Assembly: GCA_964602595.1 (NCBI GenBank)
Contig: CAZRRO010000002.1
Location: 434,001 to 498,000, forward strand
Length of the DNA: 64,000 nt
Source of the DNA: CAIWAH01 sp964602595
GTDB taxonomy: Bacteria > Verrucomicrobiota > Verrucomicrobiia > Limisphaerales > UBA9464
Direction: 5' to 3'
The stretch's first letter is position 1. Each line of letters begins with the position of its first letter. A model generated the notes under the pieces. It was not told the DNA's origin. It saw only the letters and a list, made by a program, of their open reading frames with translations, and ran no database searches. This document shows positions 47,049-55,069 of the stretch, piece after piece. A program made the translations under genes and the position numbers.

Positions 47049-47112
47049 GCCAGACCGGTAAGCCGCACGCGGACCGGAGTGAGTAGCCGCCGCTCGGCTG
47101 GCTACTTCTTTT
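47049..47112. terminator. Possible terminator hairpin between convergent genes
   Basis: GTAGCC (about 47086) and GGCTAC (about 47098) form a short stem with a GC-rich loop, followed on the plus strand by TTCTTTTC. It lies between the convergent serine protease and cytochrome/LRR genes. The stem is only 6 bp, so this is a weak prediction. Confidence 0.25.
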
Positions 47113-48100
47113 CGTCCTTCTTCTCCTCTTTCTTCTCGGCGGCCGGGGCGGCGGCAACCAAGTCGGCGCCGGTATTGATCGTCAGCCCGGGCAAGGCAGC
47201 CTGAAGTTTCTTCACCCCCTCGGGTGTCACCTTGGTCTGCCACAGGTAAAGACTGCGGAGATGCTTCAGACCGCTGAGAGATTCGAGGCCTGCGTCAGTC
47301 ACCTGCGTGGCGTAGAGGTTGAGGTAGACTAGGTTCTTCAGGTCCTTCAGGTGCGCCAAACCGGGGTCGGTGATGCCAGTCAGTTCCAGGCCCAGCACCT
47401 GCAATTGGTCGAGGTTCTTGAGCGAAGCCAAGCCGGCGTCCGTCACCTTGGTCGTGCCGAGGCGGACCTCGATCAGGCTGGTCACATCCTTGAGCGGCTC
47501 AATGGTCTTGTCGGTCACGTTGGTGCCAAGCAGCCGGAGGTTGAGTTCCTTCCAGGGCAATCCCTGCGCAATCGGACGGGCTTCGGCGCCCGACTTCGCC
47601 AAGGCGGCCAGCGCTGCAGTCTCACCGGCGGCCGGCTTGAAATCCTTCGGCAGCTCCGGCAGTGGCGGCACCGGTTTGGCCGGGATGTTCGAGACCGGGG
47701 CCGCGACCGGCGCGGCGGCCTTGGCCGGGGCAATCACGACACCGTCGGGCCAATTCGCGCCTTCGGTGACCCAATCCTTCAGCGTCTTGATCTGCGCCTC
47801 GGTAAGCGGTTCGCCTTCCGGCGGCATGTGATCGTCGTCGGACTTGGGCAGGATGACCCGGGAGATTGCGAAACTGGCGGCGACATCCCCGGCCTTGAAG
47901 GACGGATTCCCGCTCTTGCCGCCCTTGAACGCATCGGCCTTGGTGTCGAGGCGCAGCTTGCCCTTCTGCTTCTCGGCGCCGTGGCATTCGAGGCAGCGCT
48001 CCTGCAGGACGGGCAGCACGGCTTGCTGAAAATCCACCGCGGAATGGACCGAGACGGCCGCGGTCAGGGACAGGGCGAGGGCGAACGAAAACGGCTTCAT
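47102..48100 (-). CDS. Exported cytochrome c (planctomycete type) with leucine-rich repeats
   Basis: 332 residues. A signal peptide (FSFALALSLTAAVSVHS) precedes a planctomycete-type cytochrome c domain with haem motif CLECHG (Cys36, Cys39, His40) and MPPEGEPLTEAQIKTLKDW. From about residue 190 there are leucine-rich repeats (VTDAGLASLKNLDQLQVLG, ITDPGLAHLKDLKNLVYLN, VTDAGLESLSGLKHLRSLY), and the C-terminus is Lys/Glu-rich. The combination suggests a periplasmic haem protein with a protein-binding arm. The frame runs upstream to 48388 but that extension is antisense to a tRNA gene, so 48100 is used. Confidence 0.87.
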   Translation of the reverse strand: MKPFSFALALSLTAAVSVHSAVDFQQAVLPVLQERCLECHGAEKQKGKLRLDTKADAFKGGKSGNPSFKAGDVAASFAISRVILPKSDDDHMPPEGEPLTEAQIKTLKDWVTEGANWPDGVVIAPAKAAAPVAAPVSNIPAKPVPPLPELPKDFKPAAGETAALAALAKSGAEARPIAQGLPWKELNLRLLGTNVTDKTIEPLKDVTSLIEVRLGTTKVTDAGLASLKNLDQLQVLGLELTGITDPGLAHLKDLKNLVYLNLYATQVTDAGLESLSGLKHLRSLYLWQTKVTPEGVKKLQAALPGLTINTGADLVAAAPAAEKKEEKKDEKK

Positions 48101-48240
48101 GGCCAAGGTGTAGCGCGGCGGGCGGGCGGATTCAAACACTGCGTCAGGGAAGTCACCGCCGGCAGCCCGCTGGAAAATGCTGTGGCCAACCGCGCCGCGG
48201 CTGGCTACCAGTTTGCGCGTTGCCGTCGGCAACCACGGTC

Positions 48241-48316
48241 GGGCGGTTGGCGCAGTGGCTAGCGCAGCTGCTTTACACGCAGTTGGTCGGGGGTTCGAAT
48301 CCCTCACCGCCCACCA
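48241..48316 (+). tRNA. tRNA-Val (UAC anticodon)
   Basis: A 76-nt cloverleaf can be folded: acceptor GGGCGGT pairs with ACCGCCC, D arm GCGC-AGTGGCTA-GCGC, anticodon stem GCTGC/GCAGT with loop TTTACAC (anticodon TAC, Val), T arm GGGGG-TTCGAAT-CCCTC, and an encoded CCA end. The gene stands between the cytochrome/LRR gene and the attC array. Confidence 0.93.
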
Positions 48317-48610
48317 GTTTACGCATCCTTGCCTTTCCCGGCAGTCCAGCTGGCAGTCCAGCCCTTTCCAATCCGGCCAATCGCCCATCGCCCCCGGTTA
48401 CGTGCCCGAACAGGAGCTGGTGACCGGGGGACGGACACGCTCAGGGAACGCGAAACGGAAACTAGAGTCAGCCGGGGAGAAGGAACCGTGGAACGGAAAC
48501 CCGGCGGCGAACCCCGCCGGCGGAGGGACAATAGCCCGACCGTCCAGGCGCCCGGCTCCGGGCGTTCCCGCGCCCTGCGCGGGACTTACCTCAGCGAAAC
48601 CAACCGAAGA

Positions 48611-48674
48611 AAGTAACGCCCAGACCCCGCGGCATATTGACAACCCTCATAGGCGCTGCAGCGCACGGTTAGCC
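48611..48674 (-). repeat. attC-like site 1 (degenerate)
   Basis: Read on the minus strand: GGCTAAC, then GTGCGCTGCAGCGC resembling the left half of attC site 3, ending GGGCGTTACTT. The first box deviates by one base from RYYYAAC and the last box is not a good GTTRRRY. It directly follows the YcxB cassette ORF and probably marks the array end. Confidence 0.5.
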
Positions 48675-48678
48675 AGCA

Positions 48679-49191
48679 TCATGGGTCTCGCCTCACTATC
48701 TGTGAAACGTGCTGAGTCAGCAACTGCTCGAACGCCTGCTGCTGCTCGATACTCTCAAAGAATCGCTTCGGAATCACGGTGAAATGACGCGAGCCGTAGT
48801 AAAGAACGTAGGAGTGAGCATCAATCAATGCCCGTGAATACATGCTCCACTGAAGCTGGGAATCAATGTGTGCTGTGCGGAAGTGGATGCCCTCCGGTGA
48901 AAACGTGAGTGAATACTCGTCGCGGAACTTCGGCTCGCGGCGAAAGACCAACGGCGGGATGACCGTGAACGCGGCGATAAGCATGAGCGCAAACGCGACT
49001 GCAATGACGATACACGCAAGGCCAAGCCAATGCAGACTCGGTAACTGCCAGAGATAAACACCGATGCCAACGAGAACGACGGTGACGACAATATCGAGAC
49101 GCAGACGAAGGTGCGAAGCATAGTGCCCTCGTAGTGCCCGAACGTAATCACTCTCCGCGTATCGGAACGAAAGATTGATGGTCGAATTCAC
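48679..49191 (-). CDS. YcxB-like membrane protein (gene cassette)
   Basis: 170 residues with two membrane segments (IVVTVVLVGIGVYLWQL and LGLACIVIAVAFALMLIAAF) and a C-terminal YcxB-like domain (FSPEGIHFRTAHIDSQLQWS, YVLYYGSRHFTVIPKRFF). Function unknown. It starts with GTG at 49191, 18 bases beyond the 3' box of attC site 2, and ends just before attC site 1, the normal architecture of an integron gene cassette. Confidence 0.8.
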   Translation of the reverse strand: MNSTINLSFRYAESDYVRALRGHYASHLRLRLDIVVTVVLVGIGVYLWQLPSLHWLGLACIVIAVAFALMLIAAFTVIPPLVFRREPKFRDEYSLTFSPEGIHFRTAHIDSQLQWSMYSRALIDAHSYVLYYGSRHFTVIPKRFFESIEQQQAFEQLLTQHVSQIVRRDP

Positions 49192-49208
49192 AGGGCGTGC
49201 GCAATGCT

Positions 49209-49241
49209 GGCTAACGACCCAAGCTCAGCGACTTGTTAGGC
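49209..49241 (-). repeat. attC-like site 2 (shortened)
   Basis: On the minus strand: GCCTAAC, a 19-nt core (AAGTCGCTGAGCTTGGGTC) and GTTAGCC. The core matches the right half of site 3, but the left half is missing, leaving a 33-bp site. The stop codon of the 101-residue cassette ORF lies in the first box. Confidence 0.65.
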
Positions 49242-49541
49242 GGCAACATTGGTAGCTCCATCTTTCAAGACTGCCGTGCCCATCTTAATCTTGTAGCGCA
49301 TCGAGAGATACCAAGGAAAGCCCACAATCCAGAGCAATGCACACGCAATGAACAGGACCACCGGCCCATACGAAATGCCCGACTTGTAACGCCTGAGCTG
49401 TATCTTGGACGAATCAATCGCCGCCCAAATCGCCGTAGCCACAACCATAATCCAGATGAGGTCGAAATGGATGAGGGAGGAAACGATGTAGCAAGCGACG
49501 AACAACCCGATGCTGAACAAAATCGCAATCCATGTCTTCAT
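49236..49541 (-). CDS. Small membrane protein (gene cassette)
   Basis: 101 residues with three apolar segments (WIAILFSIGLFVACYIVSSL, WIMVVATAIWAAID, VVLFIACALLWIVGFPWYL). No known family. The ATG at 49541 is 32 bases past the end of attC site 3 and the TAA stop forms part of the GCCTAAC box of attC site 2, so it is the single ORF of a cassette. Confidence 0.75.
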   Translation of the reverse strand: MKTWIAILFSIGLFVACYIVSSLIHFDLIWIMVVATAIWAAIDSSKIQLRRYKSGISYGPVVLFIACALLWIVGFPWYLSMRYKIKMGTAVLKDGATNVAA

Positions 49542-49572
49542 AATCGTGTGTAGTGTTGTGACGCGTGTTGCC

Positions 49573-49698
49573 GCCTAACGACCAAGCTCAGCGACCGCCG
49601 CCGGAAACGCCCGGTCGGCTGCAACAGTCGCGAACAAATTACCCGAACCGTCCAACTGCCCAGCGGGGCGGCGGTTCGCTGCAGCGCTCTGGTTAGAC
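49573..49698 (-). repeat. attC site 3 (126 bp, full consensus boxes)
   Basis: On the minus strand the site begins GTCTAAC (fits RYYYAAC) and ends GTTAGGC (fits GTTRRRY). The arms are imperfect inverted repeats: GCTGCAGCGAACCGCCGCC near the left pairs with GGCGGCGGTCGCTGAGC near the right. Length is within the known attC range. The stop codon of the next cassette ORF (49693-49695) falls in the first box. Confidence 0.85.
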
Positions 49699-50106
49699 CT
49701 CATACGATTCTATCTTCGGTGGAAAACGACGCCCCAAAAGTATCAAAAGCGTCGTGCTGACAACAATGCCCGCTGAGGCAAATCCAATCATGGACGCCAT
49801 CTCTCGAAAATCGAGACTCGCAGTCAGACAGAGAAAAAGCATGACGCCGTATGAGGTGGCGACAGATGGTAACAAATCTGACCAGAAGTCCGCACTGAAA
49901 GCCCGGCGACCGATGAAGCCGCCGCAGAAGAATGAGGCGATCACAACAGCCGTCAATGCGACTGGTCCATAATTCGGACGGTCCGGCACATCGGGCTGAA
50001 TCGGAAAGACGGTGACAAGTGTAACTCCAGCGACAACGGCTGCCATCAGACCGCCGATAAAGAACCCAATCACGTCTCGGAGTAGAGATGTTTGGCTCGG
50101 TTTCAC
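49693..50106 (-). CDS. Membrane protein (gene cassette)
   Basis: 137 residues with four apolar segments (VIGFFIGGLMAAVVAGVTLV, VALTAVVIASFFCGGFIG, VATSYGVMLFLCLTA, MIGFASAGIVVSTTLLILLG). Family not recognised. GTG 50106 is chosen because it lies 17 bases past attC site 4 in a leader (GCACGC..CTGTGAA) resembling that of the YcxB cassette; the frame could extend to 50148, inside the attC. The stop lies within the first box of attC site 3. Confidence 0.72.
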   Translation of the reverse strand: MKPSQTSLLRDVIGFFIGGLMAAVVAGVTLVTVFPIQPDVPDRPNYGPVALTAVVIASFFCGGFIGRRAFSADFWSDLLPSVATSYGVMLFLCLTASLDFREMASMIGFASAGIVVSTTLLILLGRRFPPKIESYEV

Positions 50107-50123
50107 AGTGCGCGTGCGATGAG

Positions 50124-50210
50124 GTCTAACATTGTTATTGAGCCGCACCGGGTGCAGCCTATCTCGGACTGCCCGCGGCCTGGCTCAGTTGGCTTTTCCA
50201 TGCGTTAGAA
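50124..50210 (-). repeat. attC site 4 (array edge facing the prophage)
   Basis: On the minus strand: TTCTAAC (one deviation from RYYYAAC), arms AACTGAGCC and GGCTCAAT, and a perfect GTTAGAC final box. Length 87 bp. Only 56 bp separate it from the stop codon of the secretin gene of the inovirus-like element. Confidence 0.75.
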
Positions 50211-50266
50211 CAGGTTACGCACTTTGGCCAGCCGAATCCTGCAACCTATCCCGCCTCCCCACCCCG

Positions 50267-51421
50267 TCAGCGCACCGGCCGGGCCAGGAGCATCAGCGAC
50301 CGGCTGGCCGAGTTGGTCTGGCCCTTGGTGAAGAGTTTCCGGCCGACCTTGCCCAGGCCGGAGAGGCCCGGGACGCCGGCCTTGGTGCGTTCCTCGGATT
50401 TGCGGGTGAAGGAGGCCAGGGAGACGAACCCGGCGTCGGGTTTCAGCACCCGTTCGGTCTGGACCTTGGTGGAACGCTCCCGCTGGTTCACGAAGCTGGA
50501 GTCCTCGAGCTCGATCCGGAAATGCCAGGCTTCGCCGGTCCAGGTGCCGTGGAGCTGGATGGTCAGGCCCACGGTGCGGCGCTCGATCCGGCTGGTCAGG
50601 TCGTTGTCGGTCTGGGCCTGCCGGGTGTAGAGGGTGTCGGTGAAGACTTCGCCGGAGCTGAACCGGCTTTGCGAGCCGCTCAGGACCTGGACTTGCTGCC
50701 GCAGTTCGACCCGGGAGCCGCGTTCGGTTTCGAGCAGGTCCAGGAGGCCCTTCACCTCGACGTCGTAGGTGGGGCCGCGGACGGATTGCAGGAGCGGGGC
50801 CGCGCCGGCTCCGCCCGCGGCGGTCAGGTAGGATTTGGCGACGTAGCCGCCCCCGACGCGGACGGTGTCGAGCCAGGCGTTGACCCGGTCGACGCTGCTG
50901 TCGCCCACGTCGAGGAGGAAGAGTTCGAGGGTGATGGCGGGCCGGTCGCGGAACCCGGTGAGGACTTCGCGGAGTTCCGCGGTCTTGGCCTGGTCCGCAT
51001 CGATGACGATCCGGTCGGCGACGGCGCGGACGCCTTCCTTGCTGAGGGCCGCCACTTCGGCGGTCTGGAGCCCGTAGGAGGGCAAGGCGGTGATGACGCT
51101 GACTTCGGGGCCGCCGAACATGAAGATCCGCCGGCTGGCGTCGGCCCGGTATTTCTCGCCGAGGAGGAAGGCGAAGGAGTCGAGGGCTTCGTCGAGGGTC
51201 CGGCAGATCAGGCGTCCGGAGACTTTCCGGGCCGCGGATTTCTCGTGGACGAGGACGCTGACGGCGTAGTGGTCGGCAATGGCTTCGGCCACGGTGGTGG
51301 CGGGGGCTTCATGGGCCTGGAAAAAGAAGCTGGAAGGGGACGCGTCGGCCGCCTTCGAGTTCCACGCCGTTAACAAGAAAACGACGCACCACGCCGTCGC
51401 CCATTGGATCGCCGAGGACAT
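50267..51421 (-). CDS. pIV-like secretin
   Basis: 384 residues with an N-terminal signal peptide (WATAWCVVFLLTAWNSKA), an STN/secretin-N-like domain (ATTVAEAIADHYAVSVLV, LICRTLDEALDSFAFLLG) and a beta-rich C-terminal part (TYDVEVKGLLDLLETERGS, RTVGLTIQLHGTWTG) where the secretin channel domain should be. In filamentous phages pIV forms the outer-membrane exit pore. The sequence alone could be another GspD-type secretin; the neighbouring Zot gene, which it overlaps by 113 bases, makes pIV the best reading. Confidence 0.75.
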   Translation of the reverse strand: MSSAIQWATAWCVVFLLTAWNSKAADASPSSFFFQAHEAPATTVAEAIADHYAVSVLVHEKSAARKVSGRLICRTLDEALDSFAFLLGEKYRADASRRIFMFGGPEVSVITALPSYGLQTAEVAALSKEGVRAVADRIVIDADQAKTAELREVLTGFRDRPAITLELFLLDVGDSSVDRVNAWLDTVRVGGGYVAKSYLTAAGGAGAAPLLQSVRGPTYDVEVKGLLDLLETERGSRVELRQQVQVLSGSQSRFSSGEVFTDTLYTRQAQTDNDLTSRIERRTVGLTIQLHGTWTGEAWHFRIELEDSSFVNQRERSTKVQTERVLKPDAGFVSLASFTRKSEERTKAGVPGLSGLGKVGRKLFTKGQTNSASRSLMLLARPVR

Positions 51422-52745
51422 AGGTTTTTCGGGTCGTCCGCAGCAGGCCGGGGGTGACGAGGACCACGCGTTCGGGGTCTTCGGTCCGGGCCGCGGGCGG
51501 AAGGTTGGTCGCGCTGACGAGGAAGTCGCCGTTGCCGGCGTCGGTGACGAAGGTCCCGGGGGCCGCGTCTTTCTGGTCGGTCATGGTCCGGTGTTCGACC
51601 TGGGCGCCGAACTTGGATTGCCCGTCGGCCTGGCGCATGAGCCAGTGGATGCCCCACCACCACGCCCAGATCAGGCCGATCAGCCCGCCGGCTATCGCCG
51701 CCAGGGGGGCGAGGTTGTTGATGAAGCCCTGGATCTTGCCGAGGAGGCTGGGGTCGAAGTCGGTGGACCGGGCCTGGGCGGACGCGGATTTCTTGCCGGG
51801 CAGGGTCCCGGCCTGGCTGAAGCTGTGGTAGGTGGCGAAGTCGCGCCGGAAGGGGAGGAAGTTCCACGCTTCCTGCGGTTCGCGCCGGGTCATCGCGTCC
51901 TCGGCGAGGCCGACGACGGCGCGCCCGAGGTAGCAGCGGACCATGAAGAATTGGACGGGCCACTTGATGCCGCGGAAGGCCCAGTGGGGAATCATGTTTT
52001 CCTTGGTGCTGTTCCGCACGGTCCAGAGGTATTGGATCTTCCGCCGGAGGTCGGGATCGATGTCTTCCTTGTCCTGGAAGAAGAAGTAGAGGTCGTCCTT
52101 GTAGTGCCGGTGGTGCCGGACGTAGCTCTTCATGGTGTCCGGCCGGTTCTTCCGGTCGTCGGTGTTCCAGATGTCGGCGACTTCGTCGAGGAAGACGACG
52201 GCGTTGGGCTTGGTGAAATACCAGAATTCCCGGACGCCGTGCTTGGGGCCCACGAGCTGGGGTTCGGCGCCGGCGATGGGTTCGCCGTCTTCGTCCAGGG
52301 GGACGTAGCGCAGGGGTTCGCCGTCGTCGCCGAGGGGTGGCTCGATCCGCGGCCGCAGGAAGTGGATGCGTTCCATCATCTGCCAGCGCCGGGCATGGTT
52401 CCGGGTGACGTTGGCGACGATCTGCAGGAGCTGCGGCCGGGCGGCGGCGTTGGCCAGCCATTGGACGCGCCGTTCTTTCCAGCTCGCAAGCCGGATGGCC
52501 GCGATCCGCCGCAGGAGGCCGCGCCGCCAGCGGGGGTTGATCAGGCCCAAGAGCCAGAGGAGCGCGAGGGTGAGGCAGCCGGGGCGGGCTTCGTGGACGA
52601 GGGCCCCGACTTCGCCGACGTAGCGCAGGGGGAGGTTGGTGTAGATCGGCCGGTGGGAGTTGGTGAGCCAGTCGGCCAGGAACCGGTTGACGGCGACGCA
52701 GCTTTTGCCGGCGCCCATCAGTCCCTGCATGGCGTGGATGGCCAT
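51309..52745 (-). CDS. zot: Zot/pI-like phage assembly ATPase
   Basis: 478 residues. It begins with the classic Zot N-terminus and Walker A: MAIHAMQGLMGAGKS (P-loop residues 8-15), followed by IYTNLPLRYVGEVG and a Walker B-like NAVVFLDEVADIW. One membrane segment (LAAIAGGLIGLIWAWWW, about residue 375) separates the cytoplasmic ATPase from a periplasmic tail that in Ff phages contacts pIV. Start 52745 is two bases after the stop of the pVI-like gene. Zot is the hallmark inovirus gene. Confidence 0.9.
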   Translation of the reverse strand: MAIHAMQGLMGAGKSCVAVNRFLADWLTNSHRPIYTNLPLRYVGEVGALVHEARPGCLTLALLWLLGLINPRWRRGLLRRIAAIRLASWKERRVQWLANAAARPQLLQIVANVTRNHARRWQMMERIHFLRPRIEPPLGDDGEPLRYVPLDEDGEPIAGAEPQLVGPKHGVREFWYFTKPNAVVFLDEVADIWNTDDRKNRPDTMKSYVRHHRHYKDDLYFFFQDKEDIDPDLRRKIQYLWTVRNSTKENMIPHWAFRGIKWPVQFFMVRCYLGRAVVGLAEDAMTRREPQEAWNFLPFRRDFATYHSFSQAGTLPGKKSASAQARSTDFDPSLLGKIQGFINNLAPLAAIAGGLIGLIWAWWWGIHWLMRQADGQSKFGAQVEHRTMTDQKDAAPGTFVTDAGNGDFLVSATNLPPAARTEDPERVVLVTPGLLRTTRKTYVLGDPMGDGVVRRFLVNGVELEGGRRVPFQLLFPGP

Positions 52746-52747
52746 CG

Positions 52748-53038
52748 TTACGAGGAGGCGCCGACGAACCAGGATTTGACGAACCGGTAGCCGGCGACCA
52801 CGGCCCAGAGCGCCGCGTAGGCGGTGGCGTAGACCACGATCTCGGAGAGGGGGACGAAGTAGTTGATCTGGCCGAGCAGGGTCTGGACGCCGGCGACGGA
52901 GAGGGCCCCGCCGGCGTCGGGGAGGTAGGGGCTGGCCTGGGCGAGGAGCCAGCCAAGCATGGCGTCGCCGACGGCCTTGGTGCCGCCAAACCAACCGGTG
53001 ATCCACTCGACCAGCCGGGCGTAGACCCATTCAAACAT
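52748..53038 (-). CDS. pVI-like minor coat protein
   Basis: 96 residues, strongly apolar, with a membrane segment at IVVYATAYAALWAVVAGYRF and an amphipathic N-terminal half (VYARLVEWITGWFGGTKAV). Position directly before the Zot gene and after the pIII-like gene equals that of pVI or the DUF2523-type protein in other inoviruses. The ATG overlaps the pIII-like stop region by eight bases. Confidence 0.72.
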   Translation of the reverse strand: MFEWVYARLVEWITGWFGGTKAVGDAMLGWLLAQASPYLPDAGGALSVAGVQTLLGQINYFVPLSEIVVYATAYAALWAVVAGYRFVKSWFVGASS

Positions 53039-54320
53039 TGGCGAACCTCCCCAGGAGTTTCACGGAGGCGACGAAGAAGAAGACGGTGACGCCGACGAGT
53101 TCGACGGCCCGCGTGGCGTCGACGAAGGGTTCGAGTTCCTCGCTCCCGAAGTCCCATTCCGCGTCTTCCAGGGATTCGTGGAGTCCGGAGAGGGGCAGGA
53201 CAAGGACGGGGGCCGTGCCGGCGGGGACGCTGACGGCGGGAATCAGGCCGCCAAGGGATCCGGCCGCCGCGCCGGCTCCCGCCTGGGCGCCCGTGGTGGC
53301 CGCCGCGGTGCCGTAGGTTTGCGGGGCGTTATTCTTCCCGGCTTCGAGGGAGGCGACCACGGCCGCGCCGGAGGCCGCGACCTGGGCGCGAATGCCGGAC
53401 AGGCCGGCGATGGAGGAGTCGAGGGCGACGGTGTCGCGTCTGGCCTGGGCGTTGTCGGCCGCGACGAGGAGGGACTTCAGCTCGGCGTGGCGTTTGTCCG
53501 CGTTCGCGTCCATCAGGCGTTGCAGGGCGTCCGCACTGGCGGCAGCCGTGTCGTCCCGGGGTGAGGGGGTCGCGGCAATCGGGGTCTGGGTGCCGAGCCG
53601 GCCCGGGGCGGTCGTGGTGTCCCAGATGTTGCCGGCCGCGGTGCTGCCCGAATTGGTCGGCGTGGTGGCGCTGCTTTCGGTGGTGGTGGTGACCGGGTTG
53701 AGTCCGGTGGTCGCCACCCAGACGGTGCCGAGGCCATCGGGCAGGACCCGCTCGACTTCGACCGACGGCACAAAGCCGACCGCGTTCTCGACCGAGAGGG
53801 TCCGGACTTCGCCGGGCTGCAGGCTGAAGATTTCCTCGAAGTCTTCGCCAGTGGCGTAGTCGATCCGGAACCGGTAGCGGACCACAAAACTCTCGCCGTT
53901 GGTCAGGGTCTGGCCCCAGGCGCTTTTCGGATAGGTGGCCGACGCGGTCCCGCTCGTGGTGCCGGACCACGTGGCCGTGAATGCCCCCGTAACGGTAACC
54001 GTTCCGTGCCACTCAACGTCCGCGGTCCCGGAACGGGTGCCAAGCGCGAGCGGGCTATGTGGCGAGGAGCCGTTGACCGCCAACAACCGCAGAGGAACGT
54101 CCGGGGTCGAGTCGTAATTCACCAACCCCAGCGGGCCTGCCGAGCTGCGGGCGCCCGTTGCCGCAATCGGCACCCAGGAGCCACCGACAAACTTCTCGAT
54201 TTGCACCGAGATGGGGAAAGCCGCCCCGGGGTAGGCGACGGTGATATCGAGCCAGATGTAGCCCCACGAGCGGGTGGGGGCGCCCAGGAGCAGGAGGGTG
54301 AGGAGCAGAAGTCGCCGCAT
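53031..54320 (-). CDS. pIII-like adsorption/attachment protein
   Basis: 429 residues: a signal peptide (RRLLLLTLLLLGAPTRSWG), a beta-rich N-terminal half that probably binds the host receptor, a Thr/Ser/Ala-rich low-complexity linker (TTTTESSATTPTNSGSTAA), a helical stretch (LQRLMDANADKRHAELKSL) and a C-terminal membrane anchor (VELVGVTVFFFVASVKLLG). This is the layout of pIII, which caps the virion and mediates infection and release. A GGGGG stretch about ten bases upstream serves as ribosome binding site. Similarity is by architecture and position, not motif. Confidence 0.72.
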   Translation of the reverse strand: MRRLLLLTLLLLGAPTRSWGYIWLDITVAYPGAAFPISVQIEKFVGGSWVPIAATGARSSAGPLGLVNYDSTPDVPLRLLAVNGSSPHSPLALGTRSGTADVEWHGTVTVTGAFTATWSGTTSGTASATYPKSAWGQTLTNGESFVVRYRFRIDYATGEDFEEIFSLQPGEVRTLSVENAVGFVPSVEVERVLPDGLGTVWVATTGLNPVTTTTESSATTPTNSGSTAAGNIWDTTTAPGRLGTQTPIAATPSPRDDTAAASADALQRLMDANADKRHAELKSLLVAADNAQARRDTVALDSSIAGLSGIRAQVAASGAAVVASLEAGKNNAPQTYGTAAATTGAQAGAGAAAGSLGGLIPAVSVPAGTAPVLVLPLSGLHESLEDAEWDFGSEELEPFVDATRAVELVGVTVFFFVASVKLLGRFANV

Positions 54321-54323
54321 GGG

Positions 54324-54521
54324 TCATTTCCCCCAGAAGGTTTTCGCGTAGAACACGAGGGCCCGGATCATCATCAGCATACGGGAGACGCCGAACCAGG
54401 TGATCCAGACCAGGATCAGCGCCGCGCAGGCCGCGCCGAGACAGCGCACCAGGACTTCGAGGAACACGTAGACGTTGAATTCCACGCTGAGGGTGCCCGG
54501 ATCGAAGGTGACGAGGTTCAT
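54324..54521 (-). CDS. Small single-span membrane protein (minor coat candidate)
   Basis: 65 residues with one long apolar segment (CLGAACAALILVWITWFGV) and a basic, aromatic C-terminus (MIRALVFYAKTFWGK). ATG 54521 overlaps the stop of the upstream gene by four bases. It is a plausible virion or assembly protein; family not identified. Confidence 0.65.
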   Translation of the reverse strand: MNLVTFDPGTLSVEFNVYVFLEVLVRCLGAACAALILVWITWFGVSRMLMMIRALVFYAKTFWGK

Positions 54522-54922
54522 CGGGCCGCGGACCTCCGGCCGGACTGGTAGCAGAGGAAGAGGACGCACCCGAGGAGCATGAGGGAGGCGACGAGCTGCG
54601 CCCGGACGCCGAGGTAGGTGCCTTCCGCGGGGGGCAGTTCCAGGCGGGTGAAGACGGCCGCGGTCTGGCCTTGGTCCGTGAGGCTGGCCAGGGGCCGGGC
54701 GATTTCCACGGTGACGGAGGTGTTGGTGTGGGCGACGAACACGCTATTGGTGGCGAAGGTCCAGCCGGTGCCGTCGTGGGTGGCCCGCACGAAGTAGGTG
54801 TCGGCCAGGGTCAGCCATTCGGAGGTCCCGAGGGGGATTTCGCGGAAGTATTGGAGCGGGCCCGCCGCGTCGCTGAGGAGGTGCATGTTGGTGACCCCGT
54901 TGTGGATCAGGAGCCGCGCCAT
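54518..54922 (-). CDS. Phage protein with C-terminal membrane segment
   Basis: 134 residues. A beta-rich N-terminal part (LLIHNGVTNMHLLSDAAGP, WTFATNSVFVAHTNTSVTVE) is followed by one membrane span (LVASLMLLGCVLFLCYQSG) and a basic tail (RRSAAR). Its place between the coat gene and the pIII-like gene suggests a structural role. No family recognised. Confidence 0.65.
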   Translation of the reverse strand: MARLLIHNGVTNMHLLSDAAGPLQYFREIPLGTSEWLTLADTYFVRATHDGTGWTFATNSVFVAHTNTSVTVEIARPLASLTDQGQTAAVFTRLELPPAEGTYLGVRAQLVASLMLLGCVLFLCYQSGRRSAAR

Positions 54923-54925
54923 GGC

Positions 54926-55069
54926 TCACAGGGTGAGGACGAGTTCCACGAATTGGCGGAGGGGTTCGAGCCGCAGCAGGCCCCACGCCTGGTCAAAGGC
55001 CGCCTCCACCGTGCCGCAGGGCTTCCGGCAGAGGCGGCCGAGTTCGTCGCGATAGATCAGGGTGATCAT
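54926..55069 (-). CDS. Small phage protein
   Basis: 47 residues (ITLIYRDELGRLCRKPCGT, AAFDQAWGLLRLEPLRQFV). Not recognised. ATG 55069 overlaps by four bases the stop of an open frame that follows the coat gene, and the stop is three bases from the next gene, so coupling supports it. Confidence 0.5.
   Translation of the reverse strand: MITLIYRDELGRLCRKPCGTVEAAFDQAWGLLRLEPLRQFVELVLTL

Noticed and set aside
48241..48316. tRNA-Val as the prophage attachment site
   Set aside because: No second copy of the tRNA 3' end was seen at the far prophage end, and the attC array lies between the tRNA and the prophage.
48101..48388. N-terminal extension of the cytochrome/LRR protein
   Set aside because: The extension (WWAVRDSNPRPTACKAAA and following) is the antisense translation of the tRNA-Val gene, a known artefact.
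50267..51421. Secretin considered as part of a type II or IV pilus system
   Set aside because: No other pilus or GspE/F/G genes are near, whereas Zot, Rep and coat-like genes are.
50132..52790. Two long plus-strand frames opposite the secretin and Zot genes
   Set aside because: Gly/Ala/Glu-rich shadows of minus-strand phage genes with clear motifs and coupled starts.
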